The notes: generated from the letters alone by a model not told the origin. A stretch of 64,000 bases of DNA from SHZI01 sp964384525 (GCA_964384525.1 CAYLKO010000005.1:1-64000), one strand, 5' to 3'. Positions 40,601-49,166 are shown, counted from the stretch's first letter. Numbers and translations: made by a program.

Positions 40601-43185
40601 CGCAGATGCACGCGCCATTCCATGCGCGGGTTGCGCATCAGGAGATGACGGAGTGAAATCAGCAGCGGCGAGGCAAACGCCACGCCGAGGCCGATGAGCG
40701 TCCAGTACAGCGGCCGCGTGCTGATGAGCCAGCCGTCGACCAGCAGCAACACCAGCGCCAGCGGCACGACACTGCGCCGCAGATTGTCGAGGATCTTCCA
40801 CCGCTGGCCGGCGGTGAGCGGGTTGCGGAGCCAGCGCCCGCGGGGCCCGGGCACCCACGGCAGCAGCCACGGCAGGATCTGCCAGTCGCCGCGTATCCAG
40901 CGGTGGCGCCGGCGCATGTCGGCGGCGTAGTGGTTTGGCTGGCGTTCGAACAGTTCCACATCGCTGACCAGTCCGGCCCGGGCATAGCTGCCTTCGAGCA
41001 GGTCATGGCTGAGAATCAGGTTGTCGGGGAAACGGGTGCCCGTGGTGGCCGCGAAGGCATCGATGTCGTAGATGCCCTTGCCCACGAACGAGGCTTCGCC
41101 GAACAGATCCTGATACACATCCGACACCGCGTGCGTATACGGGTCGAGGCCGATTTCCTCGCTGAAGAGCCGCGCATAGAGACTGGCCGACTCCGAGGTC
41201 AGGCCGACCGACATGCGCGGCTGCAGGATGCCGTGCCCCTCCACCACACGACGACTGGCCGGATCGATACGTGGCTGGTTGAGTGGATGGGCGAGCGTCG
41301 CCACGAGGCGCCGCGCCGCGAGCGGCGGCAGCTCGGTATCCGCATCGAGCACGATCACGTAGCGGGAGCCGCGCAACGTGGCGGCATCACCGACCAGCAG
41401 CTGCATGGCATGGTCGCGGCCGCGCAGGAAACGATTAAGGTCGGCAATCTTGCCGCGTTTTCGCTCCCGCCCCATCCATACGCGTTCATTGGGATTCCAG
41501 CGTCGTGGCCGCAGGAACAGGCAGAAACGCGGAATCTCGCCGGTGACATGGCGGGTGTTGAGCGCCTCGATCGCCGTGGTGGCCGCCTGCGCCAGGGCAG
41601 TGTCATCGGCCACCTCCGCGGCTGCAGCGTCGGTGAAGTCCGCCAGCAGCGCGAAGTAGAGATTGTCGTCGCGGTTGGCGAGCTGGCGAATCTCCAGCGC
41701 AGCGGCGAGTTCGGCGATGTCTGATTCACTGGTCAACAGGCACGGCACCGCCACCACGGTACGCAGGCGATCCGGGGTGCCCTGCTCCAGCGCCAGGCGG
41801 CAGAATTTCTCGGCTGGCACCGAGAGCGTGACCAGCCAGTTCGTGATGGCAACGCTCACATGGCTCGCCGCGACCACCAGCGCGATCGCCATCAGCACGG
41901 CGTGGATGCGGCTGAACTCGCCGAGGCCGGGAACGCCGAGCACGGCAAACGCCAGCGTCAGCACCACGATCAACCCGATGTAGTCGAGCAGCGGATGGCG
42001 CCGGCGCCAGCGCAGGAAGCGCCGGGGCAGCGGGTACTGCACCCCGAGCTCGTGCTCCAGCCGATCGCGACCGGTGCCAACGAGCCAATAACCGACATGG
42101 GCGCAACGCCGGTCCCCACCCTCGGACGCAGCCTCCGTGGCGAACGCCACGGCGCGTGCCGCCACATCCCACTCGTCTGCCATGCAGCGGCGGGCCATCG
42201 CTTCCACCACATGGCGGTAGTGGTCACGGGTGGCAAAGTCCATTTCCGCGTAAACGCCGGCCGGGTCCTGACGCAGCTGCTGCTCCACGGCGCTCAGCGC
42301 TTCGACCACCCGGCTCCAGTCACTTTGGCCAATGCGGCGCATGCTGGTGATCGAGGCACTGATCTCGACCTGCGCAGCGGCCAGGCTGCGACTTTCCTGC
42401 TCCATGGCGCCGGTGATGGTGGTGTGCCGGACGGCGAGCTGCTCTTCCAGCCACACCAGGGCCAGGCTCAGGGCCGGATTGCCACCTTGCAGGCGACGCT
42501 GGAATTCGCTCACCCAGGCCGGCGACAGCGGCTGGCGCGCGCGGGCCATGTCGGCCACCGCCAGCACCAGATTGGCAGGCTTTTCGTGCGCCATCTGCAG
42601 CACCCGATCGGCCCACTCGCCGGCCAGGCTGGTGTCTTTCAGCCGCTGGACCACGGAGTCGGCGAGCGGACTGAGGCGCTCCAGCAATGCCAGCCGCAAC
42701 ATCAGCGGCATGGCCCACAATTCACCCAGCGTGAAGCGTGAGGTCTCCTGATAGGCGGCGACGAATTCACGCACGTCGTCGACGTCAACGAAGCCGCCGC
42801 GATCAGTCAGCAGCTCGCGCATCGCTCGCAACACACGGGGTTCGCGCCCGCCATCGCCCACATCCACGGCGGGCAGCTCGCGCCAGTAGGCACGCGGCAG
42901 GCCGGCACGGATTTCCTTGACCTGCCCCTTGATCAGGTAGAAGTTGTCGAGCAGCCATTCCGCGGCGGGCTCCAGCCGGGCCTCACCACCACTGGCACCA
43001 CGCGCAGCCTGGAAAGCCAGATCCAGCGAGGCCTCGGCATCGACCAGCCGCAACTCCAGACCACCAACACCCTGGGCGGACACCTGCCGTTCGCGCCGCG
43101 CCAGCGAACGGGCGCGCTCGCGCAATTCATGACGATCTTCAGTTCGCGGTGCGGGGGAGGAAGCACCGGAGGTCGTTGGTGGCAC
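34636..43185 (-). CDS. ndvB: Cyclic beta-1,2-glucan synthase (NdvB/Cgs type)
   Basis: This inner-membrane enzyme of 2849 residues polymerises UDP-glucose into beta-1,2-glucan and closes the ring; such glucans serve in osmotic adaptation and host interaction. Domains: a helical N-terminus; membrane segments near 400-460; GT84 catalysis with DADTE (about 615) and RRRHRWIRGDWQ (about 763); further membrane helices at 800-850 and 930-990; a DUF3131-type glycoamylase-like domain (about 1040-1400, with SWSGSMFEYLMP); a beta-sandwich; and GH94 (about 2075-2849, with SGDWNDGMNRLG near 2530), which shortens chains by phosphorolysis. Length is typical. The only in-frame start is GTG 43185, without a clear ribosome site; an in-frame stop lies about 90 bp upstream, with no other start between. 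Confidence 0.95.
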   Translation of the reverse strand: MPPTTSGASSPAPRTEDRHELRERARSLARRERQVSAQGVGGLELRLVDAEASLDLAFQAARGASGGEARLEPAAEWLLDNFYLIKGQVKEIRAGLPRAYWRELPAVDVGDGGREPRVLRAMRELLTDRGGFVDVDDVREFVAAYQETSRFTLGELWAMPLMLRLALLERLSPLADSVVQRLKDTSLAGEWADRVLQMAHEKPANLVLAVADMARARQPLSPAWVSEFQRRLQGGNPALSLALVWLEEQLAVRHTTITGAMEQESRSLAAAQVEISASITSMRRIGQSDWSRVVEALSAVEQQLRQDPAGVYAEMDFATRDHYRHVVEAMARRCMADEWDVAARAVAFATEAASEGGDRRCAHVGYWLVGTGRDRLEHELGVQYPLPRRFLRWRRRHPLLDYIGLIVVLTLAFAVLGVPGLGEFSRIHAVLMAIALVVAASHVSVAITNWLVTLSVPAEKFCRLALEQGTPDRLRTVVAVPCLLTSESDIAELAAALEIRQLANRDDNLYFALLADFTDAAAAEVADDTALAQAATTAIEALNTRHVTGEIPRFCLFLRPRRWNPNERVWMGRERKRGKIADLNRFLRGRDHAMQLLVGDAATLRGSRYVIVLDADTELPPLAARRLVATLAHPLNQPRIDPASRRVVEGHGILQPRMSVGLTSESASLYARLFSEEIGLDPYTHAVSDVYQDLFGEASFVGKGIYDIDAFAATTGTRFPDNLILSHDLLEGSYARAGLVSDVELFERQPNHYAADMRRRHRWIRGDWQILPWLLPWVPGPRGRWLRNPLTAGQRWKILDNLRRSVVPLALVLLLVDGWLISTRPLYWTLIGLGVAFASPLLISLRHLLMRNPRMEWRVHLRLQLEGGYRRLQQTALFVTMLPYEAVHHLDAIVRSVWRMFISRRHLLQWLPASVAARRAGDGLLWHYRLMWAAPLLSLLVLGALILLDRGLAAWGAAGPLLALWWFSPWIARHISLPHEPGAAAPLSAADRAFLGTVARRTWYFFEHFVDARGHHLPPDNHQEFPVEATARRTSPTNIGMYLTSALSAWDFGYITVPGLFDRVHATLDSLEKMARHRGHFYNWYDIDSLQPLAPRYVSTVDSGNLIGCLLVLARGLEMVDESRLLPPQAWRGLADTWRVFAAETQPDAATREAVEGVLRAPPTELTAAAVALQALHGQVVALAAAADAALWWQALKSQIEAWQHELAVLAPWVGLATAADDARIASVRERLQGNPSWRRTARLEAGLMPVEAGTPVSAWHQSLRAGVQAIEARREQAQALATRCRALAEASFDFLCREPQSLLAIGYDVDRHSLDEGVYDLLASEARLAVYVAIAQGQLPRKYWFALGRLLTIAGGRPALVSWSGSMFEYLMPLLLMPSFDNTLLGRSVRAVVARQISYGREHGVPWGVSESGYNISDAHMIYQYRAFGVPGLGLKRGLGDDLVIAPYASALAVLVNVEAAVRNLRELARLGAFGSHGFYEALDYTPERVPDDAPFGLVRSFMAHHQGMTLTAISAVLNKQPLQRRFPREPMFRANQILLQEKVPAALSIDADTLSPEQPLRPAQPASTATTISELDTSVPQLQLLSNGHYHVVVSQTGGGYSQWGELAVNPWQPDPVCDARGIFCYVQDLDRNRLWSNTWQPLCSGSDYRASFAPAGAEFLRRDHGIETRTRIAVSTEDNVELRRITVTNQSGVRRRLALCSYFEWALSRQSDVAAHPAFDKLFVQTDFVPGTQAVLAWRRPRSADEHSPVFVHLLAPVGSGPVSAASCETRRGAFLGRTGRPRQPAALVPRGPLANGVGAVLDPVAALRRELTLEPGHSISVDLVVGVAADRAAALALAERYADGRFGRRVFDLAWTREQVVAHQLNLGTGDRKLYTRLASSVLCADPDWRRDRHHAEPATGQSGLWKFGISGDLPIVVVRVRDRGHMPLVRQALRAHVYWQMHGLSVDLMIWNEEAGGYRQELQDSIMGLIGASVEAPVLDRPGGVFVRRAEHITADDRVLLLAVARVVLDGARGSMAEQMPVQRRIPPAPALKLRVAAPSPALPAPNPPLRHYNGYGGFNPDGREYVIGVEPGRCPPRPWCNVLANPVFGSVLSEAGAAYSFATNAREFRLTPWHNDSLLDSAGEAFYLRDDDRGVYWSPTPWPVAGGTCEVRHGFGYSRHAMQREDIRSLQTVFVAEQAPLKITLLELHNDSDEERNLSVYGYVEWVLGEQRARMAPHIRTHAADDGRAIYAGNRFNDAFAMRVAFLASDAAVAFSADRASFIGRNHSLAAPAALRHAELDGATGAGIDPCAALQQRIRLAPGERIELVFVLGAGNDDAHARQLVQQFADVAAARAELGRVVAAWRDRVGRIEIDSPDEATNLLVNGWLAYQTIASRLWARSGFYQSGGAYGFRDQLQDAIALLPFDSSHAREQILRAAAHQFSAGDVQHWWHPPHGRGVRTRFSDDYLWLPWALAQYLEVSGDEAILDVQIPFLEGRELAAGEESWYDFAEQGALGSVYEHARRAVLRGLRFGRHGLPLIGSGDWNDGMNRLGLEDRGESVWLGFFQIDVMRRFAVLAAQRGDDELVRRCHAETVNLARNLEEHAWDGAWYRRAWADDGTVVGSHESEECRIDLLPQSWATLTTTGSPGRRAQALDSALEHLLRPEAHLLQLFDPPFDHGALDPGYIKGYVPGIRENGGQYTHAATWFGMACAAAGRTQTAWEVFALLNPLNHTADATGVGIYQAEPYVIAADVYWNAAHRGRGGWSWYTGSAGWMLRYALESLLGLHIGHGRLALKPCLPPAWDQCRLRYRHGTSVYAIEIRRGGAHEAGLWLDGVRAPGTDVALVDDGAVHELRLVLPPG

Positions 43186-43318
43186 CTGCCGGCGACGGCG
43201 TCGCCAGCGAAGTATTGAATGCAGCCAGGTGGCTATGCCTTGGTTCTCCTGCGGTTGATCCGGGTTTGGCTTGCGACATCCTCATGATCCGCAGGACTCA
43301 GTCGTCGAACACCGTGAA

Positions 43319-43372
43319 GCCTGCATGATGACGCAATCGCGCGGAGGAATCATGCTGCAGGCAGGCGTGCGC
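43319..43372. repeat. Imperfect inverted repeat upstream of the glucan synthase
   Basis: GCCTGCATGAT and ATCATGCTGCAGGC face each other across about 18 nt, pairing with one 3-nt bulge. It lies in the 225-bp space between the glucan synthase start and the ABC ATPase stop, on the path of glucan synthase transcription. It could be a weak terminator for the ABC gene or a leader structure. No U-tract follows. Confidence 0.35.
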
Positions 43373-43410
43373 TCATTACCAACAGCAGCGCGTGCGTCGC
43401 AGGTCGTGTT

Positions 43411-44193
43411 TCACCAGAGATGGTAGTAGCCATCGTGATGAGCCACTTCAACCTCAAGTCCGAAAACCTTCGCCAGAGGCCGGGGCTGCAGGATCTGCTC
43501 CTTGGGACCATCAGCCACGATGCGCCCGCTGGCCATCAGCAGCACCCGGTCGATTTCCGGAATCACGTCGGCCAGATCATGGGTCACCAGAATGATGCCG
43601 ACACCGCTTTGCGCCAGCGCCCGCATCGTCTGGCGCAGGCCGTGCCGGGCAAGGACATCGAGCGAATTGCCGGGCTCGTCGAACAGCAGTGCCCGGGGGT
43701 TGTGGACCAGCGCCCGGGCGATCAGCACGCGCCGGGCTTCACCGGAAGACATTTCGGCCACCGGCCGGTCGGCCAGGTGCGTGATCTGCAGCTGCTCGAG
43801 GATCGCGTTGGTCCGTGACCGATGCCCGACCGTGACCTGGTGGTGCGGATAGATGCCGGTACTGCTGAAAAAACCCGACAGCACCACGTCACGCCCGCAC
43901 ACCGGACCGGTGCACATCGACAGCAGATCATTCGAAACGATGCCCAGCATGGCGCGCAGCTCGAGAATGTTCCAGCGTTCCTGCCCGAGGATGGTGATCG
44001 ACGCGCCCGCCTCGGCCACCGGATAACACTCACGGGTGATCGTCTTGATCAGGGTGGACTTGCCGCAGCCATTCGGCCCGAGGATCACCACGCGCTCATC
44101 ACCACGCACGCAGAGATCGAAGTTCCTGAGGACCACACGCTGGCTCCGCATGACGGTGACGTTCTGCAGATTCAACAAGGGGGGTTCGTGCAT
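43411..44193 (-). CDS. ABC transporter ATP-binding protein (orphan)
   Basis: The protein has 260 residues and one nucleotide-binding domain: Walker A LGPNGCGKSTLIKTI (about 45), signature MSSGEARRVLIARAL, Walker B RALLFDEPGNSLDVLA, H-loop LVTHDLADVIPEIDRVL. The signature reads SSGEA rather than the common SGGQ. No permease or binding-protein gene adjoins it. The overall pattern (WNILELRAMLGIVSNDLL, GFFSSTGIYPHHQVT) resembles ModF/YbbA-like stand-alone ATPases reported for metal or molybdate systems; the substrate cannot be set. ATG 44193 is chosen because AAAGG precedes it. Confidence 0.82.
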   Translation of the reverse strand: MHEPPLLNLQNVTVMRSQRVVLRNFDLCVRGDERVVILGPNGCGKSTLIKTITRECYPVAEAGASITILGQERWNILELRAMLGIVSNDLLSMCTGPVCGRDVVLSGFFSSTGIYPHHQVTVGHRSRTNAILEQLQITHLADRPVAEMSSGEARRVLIARALVHNPRALLFDEPGNSLDVLARHGLRQTMRALAQSGVGIILVTHDLADVIPEIDRVLLMASGRIVADGPKEQILQPRPLAKVFGLEVEVAHHDGYYHLW

Positions 44194-44266
44194 GGCAGCC
44201 TTTGATCCTAATTGATTTCCTGAGCTGCCAACCAGCATTATCCCCCCATCCAGCAGGGAACCGGGC

Positions 44267-45157
44267 ATGACGCAGATCACTGGCAGCAGGCAGACGGCGC
44301 TGATCGCGGGGTGTGGCTACACCGGCCTGCGCCTGGGTCAGCGTCTCGTCGAGGAGGGCCTGCGCGTGGTCGGTACCTCGCAAAGAGCCGAGCGACCTGA
44401 CATGCAGGCTGCCGGGATCGAAGTGCTCGCAGGCCCGCTGCACGCGCCGACCGTCCTCGCCGCCATCGAGAAGCTCAAGCCCTCGCTGGTCGCTTACTTC
44501 GTGCCGCCTCAGCGCACCGGCGACCCGCTGCCACTGGTCCTGGAGGCGGCCCGTCATCCCGCGCTTGAGGCTTTCACCTATGCGAGCAGCAGCAGTGTCT
44601 ACGGCGACCACGACGGTGCCTGGGTTGATGAAACCACGCCGATCGTCGCTGATGAGACCGGCGATCCGCTGCGCCACGCCGCCGAACAACTCATGATCGA
44701 GGCCGGCCAACACGGCGCCTCCACCCGCGTGTGCCGCATCACCGGCATCTACGGTCCGGGCCGGACGCTCCGCCAGGTGCTGGAGAGCGGTCACTACACG
44801 CTCATCAAGGATCACAATGTCTGGGTCGGGCGTATTCATGTGGATGATCTGGTGTCAGGATTCTTGGCCGCCTGGCGCAGGGGCCGTGCCGGCCGGGTGT
44901 ACAACATGGTCGATGAAAGACCCCATCTGGCCTCTGAATTTGCCAATCTTTCCGCGGACTTGAACCACCTGCCTCGACCAGTCCTGATTACCGCCGCCGA
45001 GGCCAGGCAGCGCTACGAGGCGCCCGAATTGCGGCGCAAGCTGGCGAGCAAGCGCATCCGGTGCCTGCGTCTTAAAACCGAGCTTGGCGTGCAGCTCAAG
45101 TATCCCGACTACCTCACGGGCCTGCCGGCGGCCGTGGAGTCCACCCCGCATGGTTGA
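44267..45157 (+). CDS. YeeZ-like NAD-dependent epimerase/dehydratase family protein
   Basis: The protein has 296 residues and an extended-SDR Rossmann fold with ALIAGCGYTGLRLGQRLVEEG near the N-terminus. The active-site region is YASSSSVYGDHDGAWVDE, followed by RICRITGIYGPGRTL as usual for this family, though the canonical YxxxK is not obvious (RHAAEQLMIEAG stands in its place, as in YeeZ). The protein ends LRLKTELGVQLKYPDYLTGLPAAVES. Function unknown. It is divergent from the ABC ATPase gene. Confidence 0.83.
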   Translation: MTQITGSRQTALIAGCGYTGLRLGQRLVEEGLRVVGTSQRAERPDMQAAGIEVLAGPLHAPTVLAAIEKLKPSLVAYFVPPQRTGDPLPLVLEAARHPALEAFTYASSSSVYGDHDGAWVDETTPIVADETGDPLRHAAEQLMIEAGQHGASTRVCRITGIYGPGRTLRQVLESGHYTLIKDHNVWVGRIHVDDLVSGFLAAWRRGRAGRVYNMVDERPHLASEFANLSADLNHLPRPVLITAAEARQRYEAPELRRKLASKRIRCLRLKTELGVQLKYPDYLTGLPAAVESTPHG

Positions 45158-45229
45158 TACCCCAACTGAATTCGGACGCCTGCGTGGCGCCGGGATCAAG
45201 CGCCAGCTGCCAAAGGCCGGACCCGGTTG

Positions 45230-46021
45230 ATGAAGACCGCAACGAAACGGGCAACCGACCCGCGCATTACCTCACCCCGCTATGTGCGCGTGTATGCGAC
45301 GCTGCGGGAGTGGATCAACAGCGGCAAGTACGGCCCCGGCGACCAGCTGCCCACCGAGGATGAAATCGGCCAGCTGTTTGCGGTGTCGCGGATCACGACG
45401 CGGAAGGCCATCGATCTGCTCGTTGAAGACGAGCTGGTTTTCCGGGTGCACGGCAAGGGCACCTTCGTGGCCACCAATGTGCGGGATCGTGCCGGGATCG
45501 AAACCATCTTTCAGCGCACCCGGACGGCCCGCGGCATCGCCAACCGCAGCCGGCTGGCGGACATCGAGGTCGTCGAGACCGGCGCGGACGCGCACGTCGC
45601 CATCGATCTCCGCATCCCGGTCCACCACCCGGTAACGAGAATCACCTATGTCCGGGTGTTCCGCGCCCTGCCGGTGGGCTACGTGGAAATTCACATCCCC
45701 GTCGACCAGGCCCGCATCCGGCCCGACGACATCGGCACCCGATCGATATTGGAGCTGCTGGAGCATGCGGGAGGCGGGATCGGCGCCGCCGACCAGCTGA
45801 TCGGCGCCACCCTGGCTGATCCCTTCCTCGCCGGCAAGCTCGGCTTGAGCGTCGGCGTGCCCCTGCTGACGATCAAGCAGATCGTCATGAACCGGAAGAA
45901 CCAGCCGGTGGAGCGTTTCGTCGGCTGGTTGCACAGCGGGCAGTACGAGCATCCGTCGCACGTGACCGATCGCGAGTCCATCGATTTCGTTCAGGGCGTG
46001 ATCACCACCAGCAAGGACTGA
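45230..46021 (+). CDS. GntR/HutC-family transcriptional regulator
   Basis: The protein has 263 residues. The N-terminal winged helix (about 15-80) reads YVRVYATLREWINSGKYGPGDQLPTEDEIGQLFAVSRITTRKAIDLLVED, the GntR signature in segments. The UTRA ligand domain (about 95-255) contains ITYVRVFRALPVGYVEIHIP and LTIKQIVMNRKNQPVERFVGWLHSGQYE. HutC-type regulators sense small acids or sugars. The target is unknown; it ends 1 bp before the stop of the convergent efflux gene. ATG 45230 follows a TTG codon that could also serve. Confidence 0.88.
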   Translation: MKTATKRATDPRITSPRYVRVYATLREWINSGKYGPGDQLPTEDEIGQLFAVSRITTRKAIDLLVEDELVFRVHGKGTFVATNVRDRAGIETIFQRTRTARGIANRSRLADIEVVETGADAHVAIDLRIPVHHPVTRITYVRVFRALPVGYVEIHIPVDQARIRPDDIGTRSILELLEHAGGGIGAADQLIGATLADPFLAGKLGLSVGVPLLTIKQIVMNRKNQPVERFVGWLHSGQYEHPSHVTDRESIDFVQGVITTSKD

Positions 46022-46022
46022 C

Positions 46023-49000
46023 TCAGTTCCACACCTGGCGTTCGCTGCGGCCACGGGAGAAAAACCCGTACAGCGCCGGCAGGACGAACAAGGTGAGCAG
46101 CGTGGAGGACAACAATCCACCGACCACGACAGTGGCCAGCGGCCGCTGCACCTCCGAGCCCATGCCGCGGGCGAGCAACATCGGGATGAGACCGAGTGCG
46201 GCGATGGATGCCGTCATCAGCACCGGCCGCAGGCGCGACAACGCACCGGCAAACACGGCCTCGGCCATCACCATGCCACCTTCCACCCGCTGATTGATTG
46301 CATTGACCAGCACCACGCCGTTCAGCACCGCCACACCAAAGAGCGCGATGAAACCGATCGAGCCCGGCACCGACAGGTACTGCCCGGAGAAGAACAGCGC
46401 GGCGATCCCGCCGATGAGCGCCAGCGGCACATTGAGCATGATCAGGAGCGCCTGCCCCACCGAATCAAAGGCAAAATACAGCAGCAGGAAGATCAGCCCC
46501 AGCGACAGCGGCACGACGATCAGGAGCCGCGCCTGGGCCCGCTGCTGGTTCTCGAACTGGCCGCCGAACACCACGGTGTAGCCGGCCGGCATGTCGATCT
46601 CCGCGCCGATGCGCTGCTCGAGCTCCGCCACCAGTCCACCCATGTCGCGCCCTTCCACGTTGGCCTGGATCACCACCCGCCTTTGCACGTCGTCGCGCCG
46701 GATCTGCGGCGGGCCGGACTCGATGGCCACGTCGGCCACGTCACCCAGCTTGACCCACGCACCATTCGCCGCCTGCAGGATCAGGCCACGGATGGCCTCG
46801 ACGCTGTCGCGGTGTTCGCGGTCGAGGCGCACGTAGATGTCGTAACGTTCGTTGCCGCGAATCACCTGGCCGGCCTCGCGCCCGCCGATGGCGTCGCTGA
46901 CAAGGTCCATCACCTGCGCCACCGGAATGCCGTAACGCGCCAGTGCATCGCGGTCCGGACGGACCGAGAGCTGCGCCTCGCCGGCGATCTGCTCCATCTC
47001 GACGTCCCGGGCTCCGCCTACCTTGCGCATCAGCGCCTCGATCTGCCGGCCGGTCGTTGCGAGCTGGTCGAGCTCCGGCCCGAACAGCTTGACGGCCAGT
47101 TGCGCCTTGACGCCGGAAAGCAGCTCATCAACCCGATGGGCAATCGGTTGGGAGAAAGTGAACAGCAAGCCGGGATGAATCGAGAGCTTCTCTTCCATCA
47201 ATGCCTGCAAGGCCCGACTGTCGGTCGCACTCGCCCACTCGGCGTTGGGCTTCAGGCCGACATAGATCTCTTCTTTGGATACCGGCTCCGGGGCGCCACC
47301 GAGCTCGGCGCGACCCACGCGGCTGGAGGCATAGAGCACCTCGGGGAAGGTCATCAGCTGGTGCTCCAGCTTCTGCGCCACCACGAGCGAGGTCTCGAGG
47401 CTCGACGACGGCGCCAGCGTGACGCGGATGTTGAGCGTGCCTTCCTCCAGCTCCGGCACGAACTCCGTGCCCAGAAACGGCACCAGCGCCAGCGAGGCCA
47501 CGAGCAGGGCCACGGCGCCGGCCACCACCTGCCGGCGTTTCTCGAGCGTGAGCTTCAGGCTGCTGGAATAGAGTGCCTGCAGCGGCCGCATCACGGGGCT
47601 CTCCCGGTGACTGACGCCACGGCGGAACAGATAGGTGGCCAGGGCAGGCACCACCACCAGCGCCACCAGCAGCGAGGCCAGCATGGCCAGCACGATCGAG
47701 GTGGCCATCGGCTTGAACAGTTTGCCCTCCACGCCCTCCAGCGTGAACAGCGGTGCGAACACGACGACGATGATGAGTACGGCAAAAAATACCGGCCGGG
47801 CTACCTCACGGGCAGCCTCCTGGATGCGGAGCGCGATGCCATTCCGGCCGGGCGTGGCGAGATGGCTGTAGATGTGCTCCATCATCACCACCGAACCGTC
47901 CACCATCATGCCGATGGCAATGGCGAGGCCCCCGAGTGACATCAGATTGGCCGACATGCCCCACTGCGCCATCACCATCAGCGCGAGGCCGATCGAAATG
48001 GGCACCGAGATCAGCACCAGGAAAGTGGCGCGCAGGTTGAACAGGAACAACATCAGCACGATCACGATGAGCACGAAGGCCTCGAGCAGGGCCTTGGCCA
48101 CCGTGGCCACCGCCTGGTCAACCAGATCCGACTGGTCGTAGAAGGGCTCCAGGGTAACGCCCTCGGGCAATGCGGCCTGAATCGCCGGCAGCCGGGCCTT
48201 GAGGCCCTCGATGGTTGCCTTGGTATTGGCGCCCATGCGCTTCAGCACGATACCCGCCACGACTTCGCCCAGCACTTCGGGCTCGCCGTTGGCGCTGCGG
48301 CGGGTCATGGTCACGGCGCCCTGGCGGATCTCGGGACCAAAGCCGACTTCCGCCACATCGCGCACCCGCACGGCCACGCCATCCACATCCTTCAGCGGCA
48401 CGTTGCCGATGTCGCGCAGGCCATCGGTGCCGCTGCGCACCCAGCCCACGCCGCGGATCACCAGCTGCTCGGCGCCGCGGTTCAGGTACCAGCCGCCGGC
48501 GTTGCGGTTGTTGGCCTCGATGGCCTCGGCCACTTCGTGCACATCAAGGCCATGGGCCAGCAGGCGATGGCGATCGACGCGCACCTGATACTGCCGCACA
48601 TCGCCGCCGAAGGAGAGCACATCGGTGACGCCATCCACCGGCATCAGCAAAAGCTTTACCACCCAGTCGTTCAGACTGCGAAGCGCCGTGGCGGCGAACT
48701 TCGCGGCATCATCGGCGCGCAGGATGTACTGGTACACCTGGCCGAGGCCGGAGGTGTTCGGCCCCATTTCCGGCGTGCCGACGCCATCGGGGATCTGTTC
48801 ACGCGCTGCCTGCAGCCGCTCGAACACGAGTTGCCGGGCGAAGTACACATCGGTGCCTTCCTTGAACACCACCGTGATCACCGACAACCCGGTCTTGGAG
48901 ATGGAGCGGACTTCCTCCACGTCCGGCAGGGCATACATCACCGCCTCGATGGGAAAGGTGATGAGCTGCTCCACCTCCTCCGCCGCCAGCCCGCGTGCTT

Positions 49001-49154
49001 CGGTGTTGATCTGCACCTGCACGTTGGTGACATCGGGGAAGGCATCGAGATTCAGTTTCGGCAGGATCAGCACACCGGCCACCACGGTGGCCAGCAGCGC
49101 CAGCACCACCAGCAGGCGGTTCTGCACGCCAAGGTCGATCAGTTTGTTCAGCAT
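46023..49154 (-). CDS. czcA: Heavy-metal RND efflux pump, inner-membrane subunit (CzcA/CusA family)
   Basis: This proton-driven pump of 1043 residues exports metal ions from periplasm across the outer membrane with CzcB and CzcC. Twelve membrane helices are arranged in two halves. The helix-4 proton-relay region reads GLAIAIGMMVDGSVVMMEH (about 400-418). The Asp pair expected in Zn/Co/Cd pumps (DFGxxxD) has AIG at its start, so only the second acidic residue is kept, closer to CusA-like and HME5 groups. Metal specificity is therefore open. The gene starts 12 bp after czcB and ends 1 bp from the convergent GntR gene. Confidence 0.93.
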   Translation of the reverse strand: MLNKLIDLGVQNRLLVVLALLATVVAGVLILPKLNLDAFPDVTNVQVQINTEARGLAAEEVEQLITFPIEAVMYALPDVEEVRSISKTGLSVITVVFKEGTDVYFARQLVFERLQAAREQIPDGVGTPEMGPNTSGLGQVYQYILRADDAAKFAATALRSLNDWVVKLLLMPVDGVTDVLSFGGDVRQYQVRVDRHRLLAHGLDVHEVAEAIEANNRNAGGWYLNRGAEQLVIRGVGWVRSGTDGLRDIGNVPLKDVDGVAVRVRDVAEVGFGPEIRQGAVTMTRRSANGEPEVLGEVVAGIVLKRMGANTKATIEGLKARLPAIQAALPEGVTLEPFYDQSDLVDQAVATVAKALLEAFVLIVIVLMLFLFNLRATFLVLISVPISIGLALMVMAQWGMSANLMSLGGLAIAIGMMVDGSVVMMEHIYSHLATPGRNGIALRIQEAAREVARPVFFAVLIIVVVFAPLFTLEGVEGKLFKPMATSIVLAMLASLLVALVVVPALATYLFRRGVSHRESPVMRPLQALYSSSLKLTLEKRRQVVAGAVALLVASLALVPFLGTEFVPELEEGTLNIRVTLAPSSSLETSLVVAQKLEHQLMTFPEVLYASSRVGRAELGGAPEPVSKEEIYVGLKPNAEWASATDSRALQALMEEKLSIHPGLLFTFSQPIAHRVDELLSGVKAQLAVKLFGPELDQLATTGRQIEALMRKVGGARDVEMEQIAGEAQLSVRPDRDALARYGIPVAQVMDLVSDAIGGREAGQVIRGNERYDIYVRLDREHRDSVEAIRGLILQAANGAWVKLGDVADVAIESGPPQIRRDDVQRRVVIQANVEGRDMGGLVAELEQRIGAEIDMPAGYTVVFGGQFENQQRAQARLLIVVPLSLGLIFLLLYFAFDSVGQALLIMLNVPLALIGGIAALFFSGQYLSVPGSIGFIALFGVAVLNGVVLVNAINQRVEGGMVMAEAVFAGALSRLRPVLMTASIAALGLIPMLLARGMGSEVQRPLATVVVGGLLSSTLLTLFVLPALYGFFSRGRSERQVWN

Positions 49155-49166
49155 GGCCGGCCCCGC

